64,000 bases of DNA from Plotosus lineatus (lineage: Eukaryota; Chordata; Actinopteri; Siluriformes; Plotosidae): positions 37,602,064 through 37,666,063 of the forward strand of contig CM045734.1 of the NCBI GenBank assembly GCA_024760905.1, written 5' to 3'. The translations under genes and the position numbers were made by a program. The notes under the pieces are model-generated. The model was given only the letters and a program-made list of their open reading frames with translations. It ran no database searches and was not told the DNA's origin. Shown here piece by piece: positions 20,987-32,900 of this stretch; within the stretch, counting starts at the first letter, position 1; each line of letters opens with the position of its first letter.

Positions 20987-23900
20987 ATGAAAACATTCCC
21001 TGCATTTTTACTACAAGTTCTGTGTTTGTACCTGAACAGGACATCACAACAGAGACCGAATATAGTGATGGTTATGTCCGATGCATTTGTAAGTACGAAC
21101 ACTTTTACAGTATTCCACAATGCATCAACCTTCAGTTATTATTATTCCAACTACTGATTCTCAACCAATCAGAATCGGGATGAAGTACATTTGTAATGGT
21201 TCTAATTTATAATCAAGTTTTTTTTTTGCATGTCCGCATCACAAGAAGGTCTTGGGCTCAAATACTGTACCAGGTTTGTGTGTGTGTGTGTGTGTGTGTG
21301 TGGTGTTGGGGGGTTATGACCCTGGGGAACATACTTTACTGGAATAGTGTACGAGAATTATGTAATGCAGCCATGAGGTGGGGGGGCACTAACCAGTGTC
21401 TCTCCCCCTCATGCCGGTCCCAAGCCCGGAGAAATGCAGAGGGTTGTGTCAGGAAGGGCATCCGACGTAAAACCAATGCCATTTATTTATGATGCAAATC
21501 AAAAGTATTACCTCCATACCGGATCGGTCGAGGCCCGGGTTAACAACGACCGCCATCGGTGCTGTCAATCAACAGGGTGCTGATGGAAATTGGACTACTG
21601 TTGGTCGAAGACGTCGAAGAAGGAGAGGTGGGAGGCGTGTCCGTAGGCAGAGAGAGAAGAGGAAAGGCATGAGTCGAGGACTGAGAGTGGGGACTTTGAA
21701 TGTTGGAACTATGCACAGAAAAGGTAGAGAGCTGGTTGACATGATGCAGAGGAGGAAGGTGGACATACTGTGTGTTCAGGAGACCAGGTGGAAAGGTAGC
21801 AAAGCTAAAAGCTTAGGAGCAGGGTTTAAGCTATTTTATCACGGTGTGGATGGGAAGAGAAATGGAGTCGGAGTCATCTTGAAGGAGGAGTTTGTCAGGA
21901 ATGTTCTAAAAGTGAAAAGAGTGTCAGACAGAGTGATGAGTCTCAAGTTAGAAATTGAAGGTGTAATGCTCAATGTTGTTAGTGCTTATGCCCCACAGGC
22001 AGGATGTGAGCTAGAAGAGAAGGAGAGATTCTGGAGTGACTTAGATGAAGTGATGCAGAGTACCACCAGAGGTGAAAGAGTGGTCATTGGTGCAGACTTC
22101 AATGGACATGTTGGTGCAGGCAACAGAGGGGACGAGGAAGTGATGGGCAGGTTTGGTATCCAGGACAGGAGCATGAAGCACAGATGTTGATAGATTTTGC
22201 AAAAAGGATGGAAATGGCTGTGGTGAATACTTTCTTTGAGAAGAAACAGGAGCATAGGGTGACTTATAAAAGCGGAGGTAGGAGCACACAGGTAGACTAC
22301 ATCTTGTGTAGGCGATGTAATTTGAAGGAAGTCAGTGACTGCAAAGTCATCGTGGGTGAGTGTTGCCAAACAGCATAGGATGGTGGTGTGCAGGATGACT
22401 CTGATGGTGAGAAAGGTGAAAAAGGCAAAGGCAGAGCAGAAGACAAAGTGGTGGAAGCTGAAAAAGGAAGAGTGTCGTGTTGTCTTCAAGGAGGAGTTGA
22501 AACAGGCTTTGGGTGGCCAGGAAGTGCTTCCAAATGACTGGACAACCACAGCAAATGTGATCAGGGACACAGGTAGGAGAGTACTTGGTGTGTCCTCTGG
22601 AAGGAAAGTAGATAAGGAGACTTGGTGGTGGAATGAGGAAGTGCAGGAGTGTGTACAAAGGAAGAGGTTAGCCAAGAAGAAGTGGGACATTGAGAGGACC
22701 GAAGAGAGTAAACAGGAGTACAGGGAGACACAGCGTAAGGCGAAAGTAGCAGTGGCTAAGGCCAAACAGAGGGCGTATGATGACTTGTATGATATGTTGG
22801 ATAGTAAAGAGGGAGAAAATGATCTATACAGGTTGGCACAGCAGAGAAATAGAGATGGGAAGGACGTGCAGCAAGTTAAATTGATAAAGGACAGAGAGGG
22901 AAATGTATTGACTGATGACAGAAGTGTGCTGGGAAGATGGAAAGAGTACTTTGAAGAGCTGATGAATGAGGAAAATGAGAGAAAAAAAAGAGTAGAAGAG
23001 GTAACCATTGAGGAGCAGGATGTAGCAAAGATCAGTAAGGGTGAAGTGAGAAGGGCATTGAAGAGGATGAAGAATGGAAAGGCAGTTGGTCCTGATGATA
23101 TACCTGTGGAGGTATGGAAGTGTCTAGAGGAGGTAGCAGTAGATTTTCTGACAAGAACATTCAACAAGGTACTAGAGAGTGAGCAGATGCCGGAGGAGTG
23201 GAGGAGAAGTGTGCTGGTGCCCATTTTTAAGAACAAGGGAGACGTGCAGAGTTGCAGCAACTACAGAGGGTTAAAGTTGATGAGCCATACGATGAAGTTA
23301 TGGGAAAGAATAGTGGAAGCTAGACTAAGGGCAGAGGTCAGCATTTGTGAACAACAGTTTGGTTTCATGCCAAGAAAGAGCACCACAGATGCAATGTTTG
23401 CCTTGAGGATGTTAATAGAGAAGTACAGAGAAGGTCAGAGGGAGCTACATTGTGCCTTTGTGGATCTGGAAAAAGCATATGACAGGGTGCCAAGAGAAGA
23501 ACTGTGGTATTGCATGAGGAAGTCTGGAGTGGCAGAGAAGTATGTTAGAGTGGTGCAGGACATGTATGAGAGATGTAAGACAGTGGTGAGGTGTGCTGTC
23601 GGTGTGACCGACGAATTCAAGGTGGAGGTGGGACTGCATCAAGGGTCAGCTCTGAGCCCCTTCTTGTTTGCTATGGTGATGGACAGGCTGACAGACGAGG
23701 TGAGACAAGAATCTCCATGGACTATGATGTTTGAAGATGACATCGTGATCTGTAGTGAGAGCAGAGAACAAGTGCAGGAAAATCTAGAGAGGTGGAGGTA
23801 TGCCCTGGAAAGTAGAGGAATGAAGTTTAGCCTCAGAAAATCAGAATACATGTGTGTGAATGAGAAGGACCCAGGAGGAACGGTGATGTTACAGGGAGCA

Positions 23901-26900
23901 GAGATAACGAAGGTGGAGGATTTTAAGTACTTAGGCTCAACAATCCAGAGCAATGGAGAGTGTGGAAAAGAGGTGAAGAAGCGTGTGCAGGCAGGCTGGA
24001 ATGGTTGGAGAAAAGTATCCGGTGGTGATGTGCGATAGGAGAGTGTCAGCAAGAATGAAGGGAAAAGTGTACAAGATGGTGGTGAGGCCAGCGATGTTGT
24101 ATGGCTTAGAAACAGTGGCGCTGAGGAAAAGGCAGGAGGCAGAGCTGGAGGTAGCGGAGATGAAAATGTTGAGGTTCTCCCTGGGAGTAACGAGGATGGA
24201 TAGGATCAGAAATGAGTATATCAGAGGGACAGCCCACGTAAGATGTTTTGGAGACAAAGTCAGAGAGGCTAGATTGAGATGGTTTGGACATGTACAGAGG
24301 AGGGATAGTGAGTATATTGGCAGTAGGATGCTGAGGTTGGAACTACCAGGCAGAAGGCCTCGAGGAAGACCGAAGAAGAGATTTATGGATGTGGTGAAGG
24401 AAGACATGAAGGTCGTTGGAGTCAGAAAAGAAGATGCGGAGGACAGGGTAAGGTGGAGGCGGATGATTTGCTGTGGCGACCCCTGAAGGGAGCAGCCGAA
24501 AGTAAAAGAAGAAGAAGAAGAAGAAGTGTACGAGAATTATGTGTAATTGCACATTCACTCCAGTAGTTGGCAGTGGCGCTCTCATTGTCGCGCCATGGTG
24601 TTGCGGTTTTTCGCACAGCAAACGATATGAAGTGTAGTAAACAATCCCTCAAGAAACAACAAGGAAAAATTTCTAACAGGAACGAAGAGAAAGGTGGAAA
24701 GAGACGGAAGATATTAAGAAATAAATACAGTAAGTTGAATGAGTTTAAAGAAGGATGCATTTTTTTTACATTTTAGGCATATTGGTGCACTTTAAATATT
24801 TTCTGTTACAGATTAAAAAACAATGTTAATCAAGTTTTTCTTTCTTTTTTGTTTTTAATATTAATAAGGATACATTGTTATGCAGAGGTGAACTAATAAT
24901 TTTGTAGACAAATACAGTAATACCATAGTCGCTTGCGGGTGGTGGTGGGAGGGCGTGAAATGTTTTTTTTTTCTTCCCAGAGGGGGTGCCACAGAAAATA
25001 ATTGCCAAGCACTGTATAGTCAAAATCACAACCGTAATGTTTTATTGATCCCTGAGGAAGTCGTGTGCAATGTGTGTGTTCGTGTATATATATATATAGA
25101 TAGGTAAGTCTGGTGGGTTTTTACACCCAAGCCTTGTGGCTCATCAGGCCGGTGCTTATCCCCGTTTTCCATAGCGTGGAGCAACCAGGAGTTCAACTCC
25201 CCCTGGATGGGATGCAGGTTATCTTCCCAGTATATTTTTACTGGTACCCATTTAAACTGCCGGGTGAACACTTGTGGTTGAGACCGTGAAGGTCTCAGTG
25301 GGATTCGAACTCACAACCTCCCGATCATAAGCGCAGCACCCTAACCACTACGCCACCAGCCCCACATATATTGTACGATATAGTGTGTGTGTGTGTGTAT
25401 GTATGTATATATCTATATATATATAAAAAAGCTGATACAGAATGAATCCTGTCGGTGAAAAAGCTTCACTGATTTAAAAAAATTGGTATCAGGCAATATA
25501 CATGGAGAAATTACAGGTAAACTACATACAGTACTGATATTGCTCTTAGATGTGTACAGTGTGAACTACAGAGACCAGGCAGGAAAAGCAAGTGAAGCAA
25601 TAATTTGAATAAATAAAAATGTAAATAAATTCCATAATAAATTTTAAGTTGTCTTAACAAGCCACACTCATCTGATCCAGTAATTTAACAGCATATACAG
25701 TACATAGTGTATAATGACAGTATAGTGAGTAAGGGAAGATGTTATTGTGGATGATTTGATCATGTAGAATTCATCAAATAAAAATCCAGAATAGAATTCA
25801 TAATTTTAAAATGTTGGCTTGCAAACATAAATATATATAATTAAGTGTACTTGTGTCTTTATAAAGACACTATAAATTTAAACTATAAATTGATGACCAA
25901 TTTACTTTATGAAACAAATAAAATACATCCTGTTACTTTTTCTTCTCTGGCATTTTCTGGTTGGACTCTATTTGAAGGCCTAAGAGCGGAAGTCGTCTAA
26001 AAACTAAAAAATAAGATAAGGTCATATTTTGACAGCTGTGGATTAGGTCTATGTGTGCCCTTAGTTTCTTTATGACCTTGAATCATACTGTGAGCATTAT
26101 TCCTAACTTTTTTATATTGCAACAACTTTAATGAAACACAGCTTTATGTTGGTTCTACCACTTTGGTTCTCAGCCCTTCATTTGTCCTGTAGTGTTTGTG
26201 TTAGACAAAAACAAACAAAAAAGGATTTCTTGAAACCTTTTACTTCACAACTTGTTGGACTGCAACCTGATGAACTCTGATGGACAGTTATCTTGATTAT
26301 GCCAGCAGTCCCCATCCCTAGAGATGTTTGTTATAATATGTTTTATAAACATTGTGCTCCATAAAAATGTAAAAAGGTTTTATTATACACCAATAAAAAA
26401 TAAATATAATATAAAATAAATCATAATGACAAATTTCTATTCAGTAAAGCTTTCAGTTCATTTTCTGTAACCACTTGATCCTAATTAGGGTCGCGGGGAG
26501 GCTGGCGCCCGGGCAAGGGCAGAGTACACCCTGGACAGCTCGGCAGGCCATCGCAGGGCGGAAATATGCCGACGGCTTTGCAGCCTACTCTTGTCGAAAG
26601 TCAGCAATGGTTCTTTTACATGCCTCACATCATAGGCAGTGAGAGACATGGCCGGCCTTTGATAACCCAGTCAGCTGCGCTGGGGGCAGTAAAGCTTTAT
26701 TTATGATATTTCATTTGAATTTCGTGTATATTTTAACGATATTTATAATGGAGGACGAACAGTTGCTTGGATTGTTCATCTGAAGCTGTTAAAACTTATA
26801 CTCATCAAATTATTAAATTAAATTTGCAGACACAAATTTTCATTATGTTTACACTGCTGACTGTCCTGAACATACAGTCATACTTTATATGGCAGACGAT

Positions 26901-29900
26901 TATAGACACCAGACCATCACATCCATATGTTGTTCATCCCGGACTGTTGCAAGAAAGGTGGAAGCACCGAGTTGTTGAACATCTTCATCCTAAACCTATT
27001 CCAGCATGACCGCACACATGTATGCATACGCTCAGACTTATTAGTATATGTGATGTACAGTACTCCAAGTGTATAAAGAGCATAGGAGGAGGCCTATTTC
27101 ACCTGTTATAAGAAAATATATTAGCTTCTGGTTAGCACTGACCTTATTTTATCATCCAGGATGGAAGACTGACCTTTCACCCTGGGAGCAAAGTTGTCCA
27201 GCTCCCATATATTAACTACATGAGGCAGATGGGTGCAATCTTTATCAACTCCTACACAAATTCTCCCATTTGTTGTCCTTCAAGGGCAGGTAAAGTGCAT
27301 TCTCGAATAAAAACTCATTTTAAATTATACTTCAAATAACATATTTAAATTTGCCTAGTTTTTCTAATATTCTGTGTTTAATCAAGTTGTGAACTACATA
27401 GAAGTTTATTTTAAAGTACCAGTGCAGCTCATTTTTTTTTCTGTATGTGTGTATTGATAGCCATGTGGAGTGGGAAATTTGCCCATTTAACTCAGGCCTG
27501 GAACAATTACAAATGTTTAGCTCCCAATGCTACTACGTGGATGGATCATCTGCAGAAAGCTGGTTATCAGGTCCATTGTATGGGGAAGCTAGACTACACA
27601 TCAGGGAGGCATTCAGTCAGGTGACTGTAATAAAAACAATATTTATTAATCGAGTGTGAGGTCTGTGCAGAGAAATCTCAGCCAAAAGGTATTTGGCACA
27701 TTCTATGTGAAAAGACAAAGGGCTGAAGTTTTTCTGTCCAGAACGAGCAGACGATTAATAGGTTATTCAAGGTTATTTTAAAATGCTGGCCTTTGTGTTT
27801 CACTTCGGGGACTAACACTTTTTTCACTCTTGCTGCACATTTCCAGACAAAATGTTTTCTTCTTTGTCTGTCAGGGCGAGTTTCAGCTTGTTTCCCTCGA
27901 CAATATACAAAAACTTTTAGATGAGCAACAAGTACTTTGAAGGATTTTGTAAACTCCTTATCCTTTAGGACAGGGATCGGGAACTTCTGGCTCGCGAGCC
28001 AGATGTGGCTCGCGAGCCAGATGTGGCTCTTTTGATGACTGTATCTGGCTCTCAGATCAATCAGGTGGCCTTTCTTCACAGAATAACGAATACATAATTT
28101 CACTGTAATTTAAATAAAAATACAAAAAAAAGCCATCAAATCAAACAAAAACAGATGAATAAATCTCGCTCATTTAAATCTATACGTACATCTATTTTCA
28201 ATGCCGCGTCACTGGAGCGTGAAGCGGAGAGCCAGCCACTTTGTGGGCGGGTCCGACACCTTGAAACTCTAATTTTATTGGATCATAACAACAAATAATG
28301 TGCGTGTTGTTTTTGAGTAAAGAGATAAATTTCCCTCGTTTTTGATCAGCTCATTTCCACGAAGCCAAGCACAGCTGGCAAGCAAACACAAATGGACAGA
28401 CATGGGGAAAAAAACTTCAACCCGCAGAGCAGCTGATTGCCAAAACTTGGGACGCGCGTCCTGTTACATAAACACTGCAGCGTGTGAGTCCGGTCGTGTC
28501 GAGTCCTCACCCCGTATCAACCAGATATAAAGCCATCAGCAAACCCATGCAGCACCAGAAGTCACATTAATAAGTAAGTAGTGCTGTCGTGGTGGATGCC
28601 GACGCCGTCTACCCACTTGTTTTAGTGGCTGAGTTGTGTGTACTGACTTAATTTGGTCTACTTTATAGTTGATCAACGTAAATTTCCGCGACTGTGTAAA
28701 TAAAAAGCGGAGATGAAGTGATGAATAGTTTCAAAGCCGCGCCCTCCCCGCGCTCCGTGCACCTGCTGCTGCGCGCCTCGGTTGCTTCGCTGCCATTGTG
28801 TAGCCACTTATTTTTTGACCAATACAGCACTGATGGTAAGAAGTACTTTTCTTATTAATAAATAACTTCATTATAACAATGTCGCTTAAAATAAATCCAG
28901 AGTCCTATTATACTCTAAAATTGTTCGTCTTCTTTTTCAATTTAGTTGTATTATTCAGTCTTAAAAAAAATATATATATATATACATATATATATATATG
29001 GTGGATGGGGGGCAGTGGTGGTCTAGTGGTATAGGGCGCCGGATCGCTGATCCAAAGGTTGGGGGTTCGAGTCCCACTCTCCACAAGGTTGTCACTGTCC
29101 CCCTCAGTGCGGCTAACTGGGTTATCAAAGACGGGCTCTCTCACTGTCTATGGTGAGAGGCATGTAAAAGAACCATTGCTGACTTTCGTAAAGAGTAGAT
29201 GCAAAGTCGTCAGCGTGTTTCTGTCCCTTGCTGAAAAGGGTTGTGATAGGAAGGGCATCCGACGTTAAAACCTCTGCCAAATCAAACGTGCAAATCAGAT
29301 GATTCGCTGTGGCGACTCCCGAGTAAAAGGGAAAAAGCCGAAAGGAAGACAGACAGATATATATATATATATATATATATATACAGTGATACCTCTGCTC
29401 ACGAACATAATTGGTTCCCAGAAAGTGTGTGTGAGGCGAAAAGTTCGTCTTCCGAACATTTATTTCCCATAAGAAACCATTAAAATGAGAATAATCCGTT
29501 CCCAGGTCCCCATAAAACATAATTTTCTACTAAATAAGCCTTAAAACTACACAAAAATATACCTTATTTTATGTATAATAAATGTCTATTGTATTGTAAT
29601 TAAAGAAATAAACTGTACTGTATAATAAAGTCGTTTTATTTACCTTTGTGATGGTCGTTGACGGCTTGATGGAATGGAGTGGGAGGAGGAGGGAGGGAGG
29701 GACTTACCGTTTGGAAGGAGAGTTTGGAAACGCCTACTGTTTGGAAACACGCATAGCCACACACGCACCCTTAATAGCTTCCTTGTTCTTAAGGATGGTG
29801 GTAGACTTAGTGTACTGGTACTGGGACGCTGAGTCACACAAACGCACACCTCGTTCGTGTTTTTCAATGATCTCCGCCTGTGGTGGGGTCTTTTTCGGTC

Positions 29901-32900
29901 CCATAATAGCAAAAGTACACTCAATATGGTCCAAAATGTCTAGCAAACACAAACCACTTCCGCATTCAAAGAAAGGGGTGACGAACTGTGACGCCATGAG
30001 CGTGCGTCAGCTTCTCGTGGCCGCCACCGTGGCGCTGTTCGACCGCGTGGTTTGGTTCGTCCGCCGAAAAGTAGTTCGTCAGCCGAGACTATATTTTCGC
30101 GAATTTAAAGTTCTTGAGGCGAAAAGTTCGTGAGCTTAAGCGTTCGTCAGCCGAGGTTTGACTGTATATATACATATATATATATATATATGTGGCTCTC
30201 AGAGGATTAGATTTTAAAATATATCTTTTTTTTTGTCTCTTTTACTTAAAGAGGTTCCCGACCCCTGCTTTAGGATTTTTTCTGTGTACCTTTTCCTTAT
30301 TAGAGAACAAGAATGCTTCTTTGAATGCAACCAAACAGCGTAGCACACCGTGCAATTAGCTAACAGCTGTTACCAGTTAGCTATTATTATATGGATGCTT
30401 GTATAGCGCATGAGAATATTGCATTGTTCCATCCTTTTGATTGCTGAGCGCCAAGCAGGAAGTAACAACTCCCAAATTTTAACGTCTTATGGTATGACGC
30501 GGTCGGATTCGGACTCCGACCTTCCGGAGGATAAAGCGGACGCTCGACCGACTGAGCTAAATGCCTGGAATTTAGACTTAGCATTAGCCATGCCCCAGCC
30601 TGGATAAGCAGTTACTGCTTACATGTCACACCAGTTGGATGACATCACCATCTGGCTACCTTGTGGCTACTGTATTGTCACTTTTTAGAAACTTTCTGAT
30701 AGGTGTGCATACTTTTTATTAAGTGCCGGCTACTATTAGCCTAGCGCCGGTTACATTTTATAATAGTAAATAATAATATTTAATAATCTTTCAGAAAAAC
30801 ATTTTTATGGCTTTGTTAGGTGATGTACTTGACAACACGATCACTTGTTTTGCTAATTTCTCAATCGGTTCACTTCCGATATCCCATGATGCACTATGCT
30901 ACCTCATTCAAAATCCGCCATTTGCCTGTGCTCCCGTGTAGATTTAGATTGTGACGGGTCGTAGAAACCCGGGTAAAATATACTAGTAGTCCAAACTGAT
31001 GTGAATCGTACCGACAAGCATGGCGCCGAAGCGAAGTAGATCTAAACAACCAACATTAAATAACATGTGGAAGCGACTCAAGACCGATGATTTCACTGTT
31101 TCGGAAACATCCGTATCTCGTGAAATCGGTAAAAAAGTTTTATGTGATGTCTGACCACAAATTATTTCTTGATTGCACTGAGCGATAATGGTGAAAACTA
31201 GCCCCCAACTAAACGAGCCTAATCTTATTCTAATAGTCAAATCATATTAATCCTAAAAATTATATTACATAAACAGTTTTGACAGATTAGGGGAGCAGTT
31301 TGATTCACAAATGTTCTATATTAGTGAGGTAACTATTAGATTTTTCAAATAAAAAGTTTTATGTACTTTCCTTTTAGAAGTAAGTCTACTATTCTTGTAA
31401 CAAATGCTATTTTTTATAATATAAACTTTTAGTTTTATTTGCTTCTAGCTTGTCTGATTTTCTCATAAATATGGTCCCAGAATGCACCACAGAACACATG
31501 GATTTAAAAAAAAATTCTAAGGGCCCCCCCCCGACCCCCTGCGCGAGGGGACACCACCGTCCCCATGCTTTCCTTAAACAATTTCCACCCCCGACTTATC
31601 AATATCCTCCTTGGGGCAGTGGTGGTCTAGTGGTATAGGGTGCTGGATCGCTGATCCAAAGGTTGGGGGTTCGAGTCCCACTCTCCACAAGGTTGTTACT
31701 GTCCTCCCCAGTGCAGCTAACTGGGTTATCAAAGGTGGGCCATGTCTCTCACTGTCTATGGTGAGAGGCATGTAAAAGAACCATTGCTGACTTTCGTAAA
31801 GAGTAGCTGCAATGTCGTCAGCGTGTATCTGTCCATTGCTAAAAAAAGGGTTGTGACAGGAAGGGTATCTGATGAAAAAACCAAATCAAACGTGCAAATC
31901 AGATGATTTGTTGTGGCGACTTCCGAGTAAAAGGGAAAAAGCCGAAAGGAAGACAGACAGACTTATCAATATCCTCCTTCTACTCTAAAACTTAATGCAT
32001 ACCCTGGGTGTGATGTACAACCACACGACAGCATCATGCTGTCTTTTCAGCTATTGCTTTTTTCCACTCTGCCGTCATTTTTAACAGCACTGTACCACCT
32101 TCAAAACCATCCATACAGAACTGCCCTAATGTGAGGCTTGCTCAAGAGTAAAGCGTGTGCTCCTTTATGTGGAGATCCCAGTTTTATTCCACAGCTATTT
32201 ATAGCTGGAAGTCTAGAGAGTAGAATTGGAAATGCTCTCTGAGTGGGAGGAATGGTCTTACCAACTGTTAATCACAGTGACACCATCCAAATATTGATTA
32301 TATGTATGTAACAGGTGTGTCAGGTCAGGTTTTGCCCAACTACCAGTAACATGTAAGCTAGTACAACCTGTTGCATGGGCGAGTGGTCAGTGACTAAACC
32401 GGCTCCCCCACCAGGTTCCAAATTTGGCAAGGAGGGTGGCTAGCAACCCAGTAGGAATAAAAACAAGACCTATCAAAGGGCGGATGAACTCTTCCGAGTC
32501 AACGGCCAGCTAGCTCGAGATGGTGTCTCAATAAAAACACTTTGCAGAAAGAACTTTGGGCCTCTACTGTGGATTTTTTTTGCCCTTCGTATACAGCCAT
32601 GACAAGCTGTCATGGCTGCCGCCTACGCCAGAATTCTGGCACGGCGCTCAGGTTGATTGGCTGTATGTAAAAGAGAGGAGACGGTTCTTTACACTGTCCT
32701 GTTAAGCCGATTAATGAATGAAGTAGGATGTAGGTGACTAATTCTCGGTGTCAGTGTGTTTAAGCTTTCACCTTTAACATTTGCTATCTATTAAATGATG
32801 GCTGGTTACAAAATTGGGACAATAAATGTCTTTTAAAGGCTTAATAGTTAATAAACTGTTAATCGTTAGATTCTTATGTTGTTGCGCACACACCTCCAAT

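Larger units (their letters stand above)
27971..30267. mobile_element. hAT-type element, non-autonomous, with nested SINE-A and Tigger
   Basis: The left end CAGGGATCGGGAACTTCTGG and right end GAGGTTCCCGACCCCTG are inverted repeats. The 8-bp TSD CTTTAGGA lies at 27963-27970 and 30268-30275. No transposase frame is recognised. It lies in arsk intron 3 and holds a SINE-A (29007-29356) and a Tigger-like element (29384-30164). Confidence 0.88.

Noticed and set aside
21986..23260. 424-residue minus-strand open frame
   Set aside because: Antisense shadow of the LINE-A polyprotein; Ser/Leu/Phe-rich without domain motifs. Similar shadows occur at 58503-61108 and 23639-24407.
29007..29075. tRNA genes at the heads of SINE-A, SINE-B and SINE-C
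   Set aside because: A- and B-boxes are present, but cloverleafs are incomplete and the sequences continue into SINE bodies with TSDs.
30494..30568. Intact tRNA gene on the minus strand
   Set aside because: The anticodon arm does not pair and the acceptor stem is not complementary.
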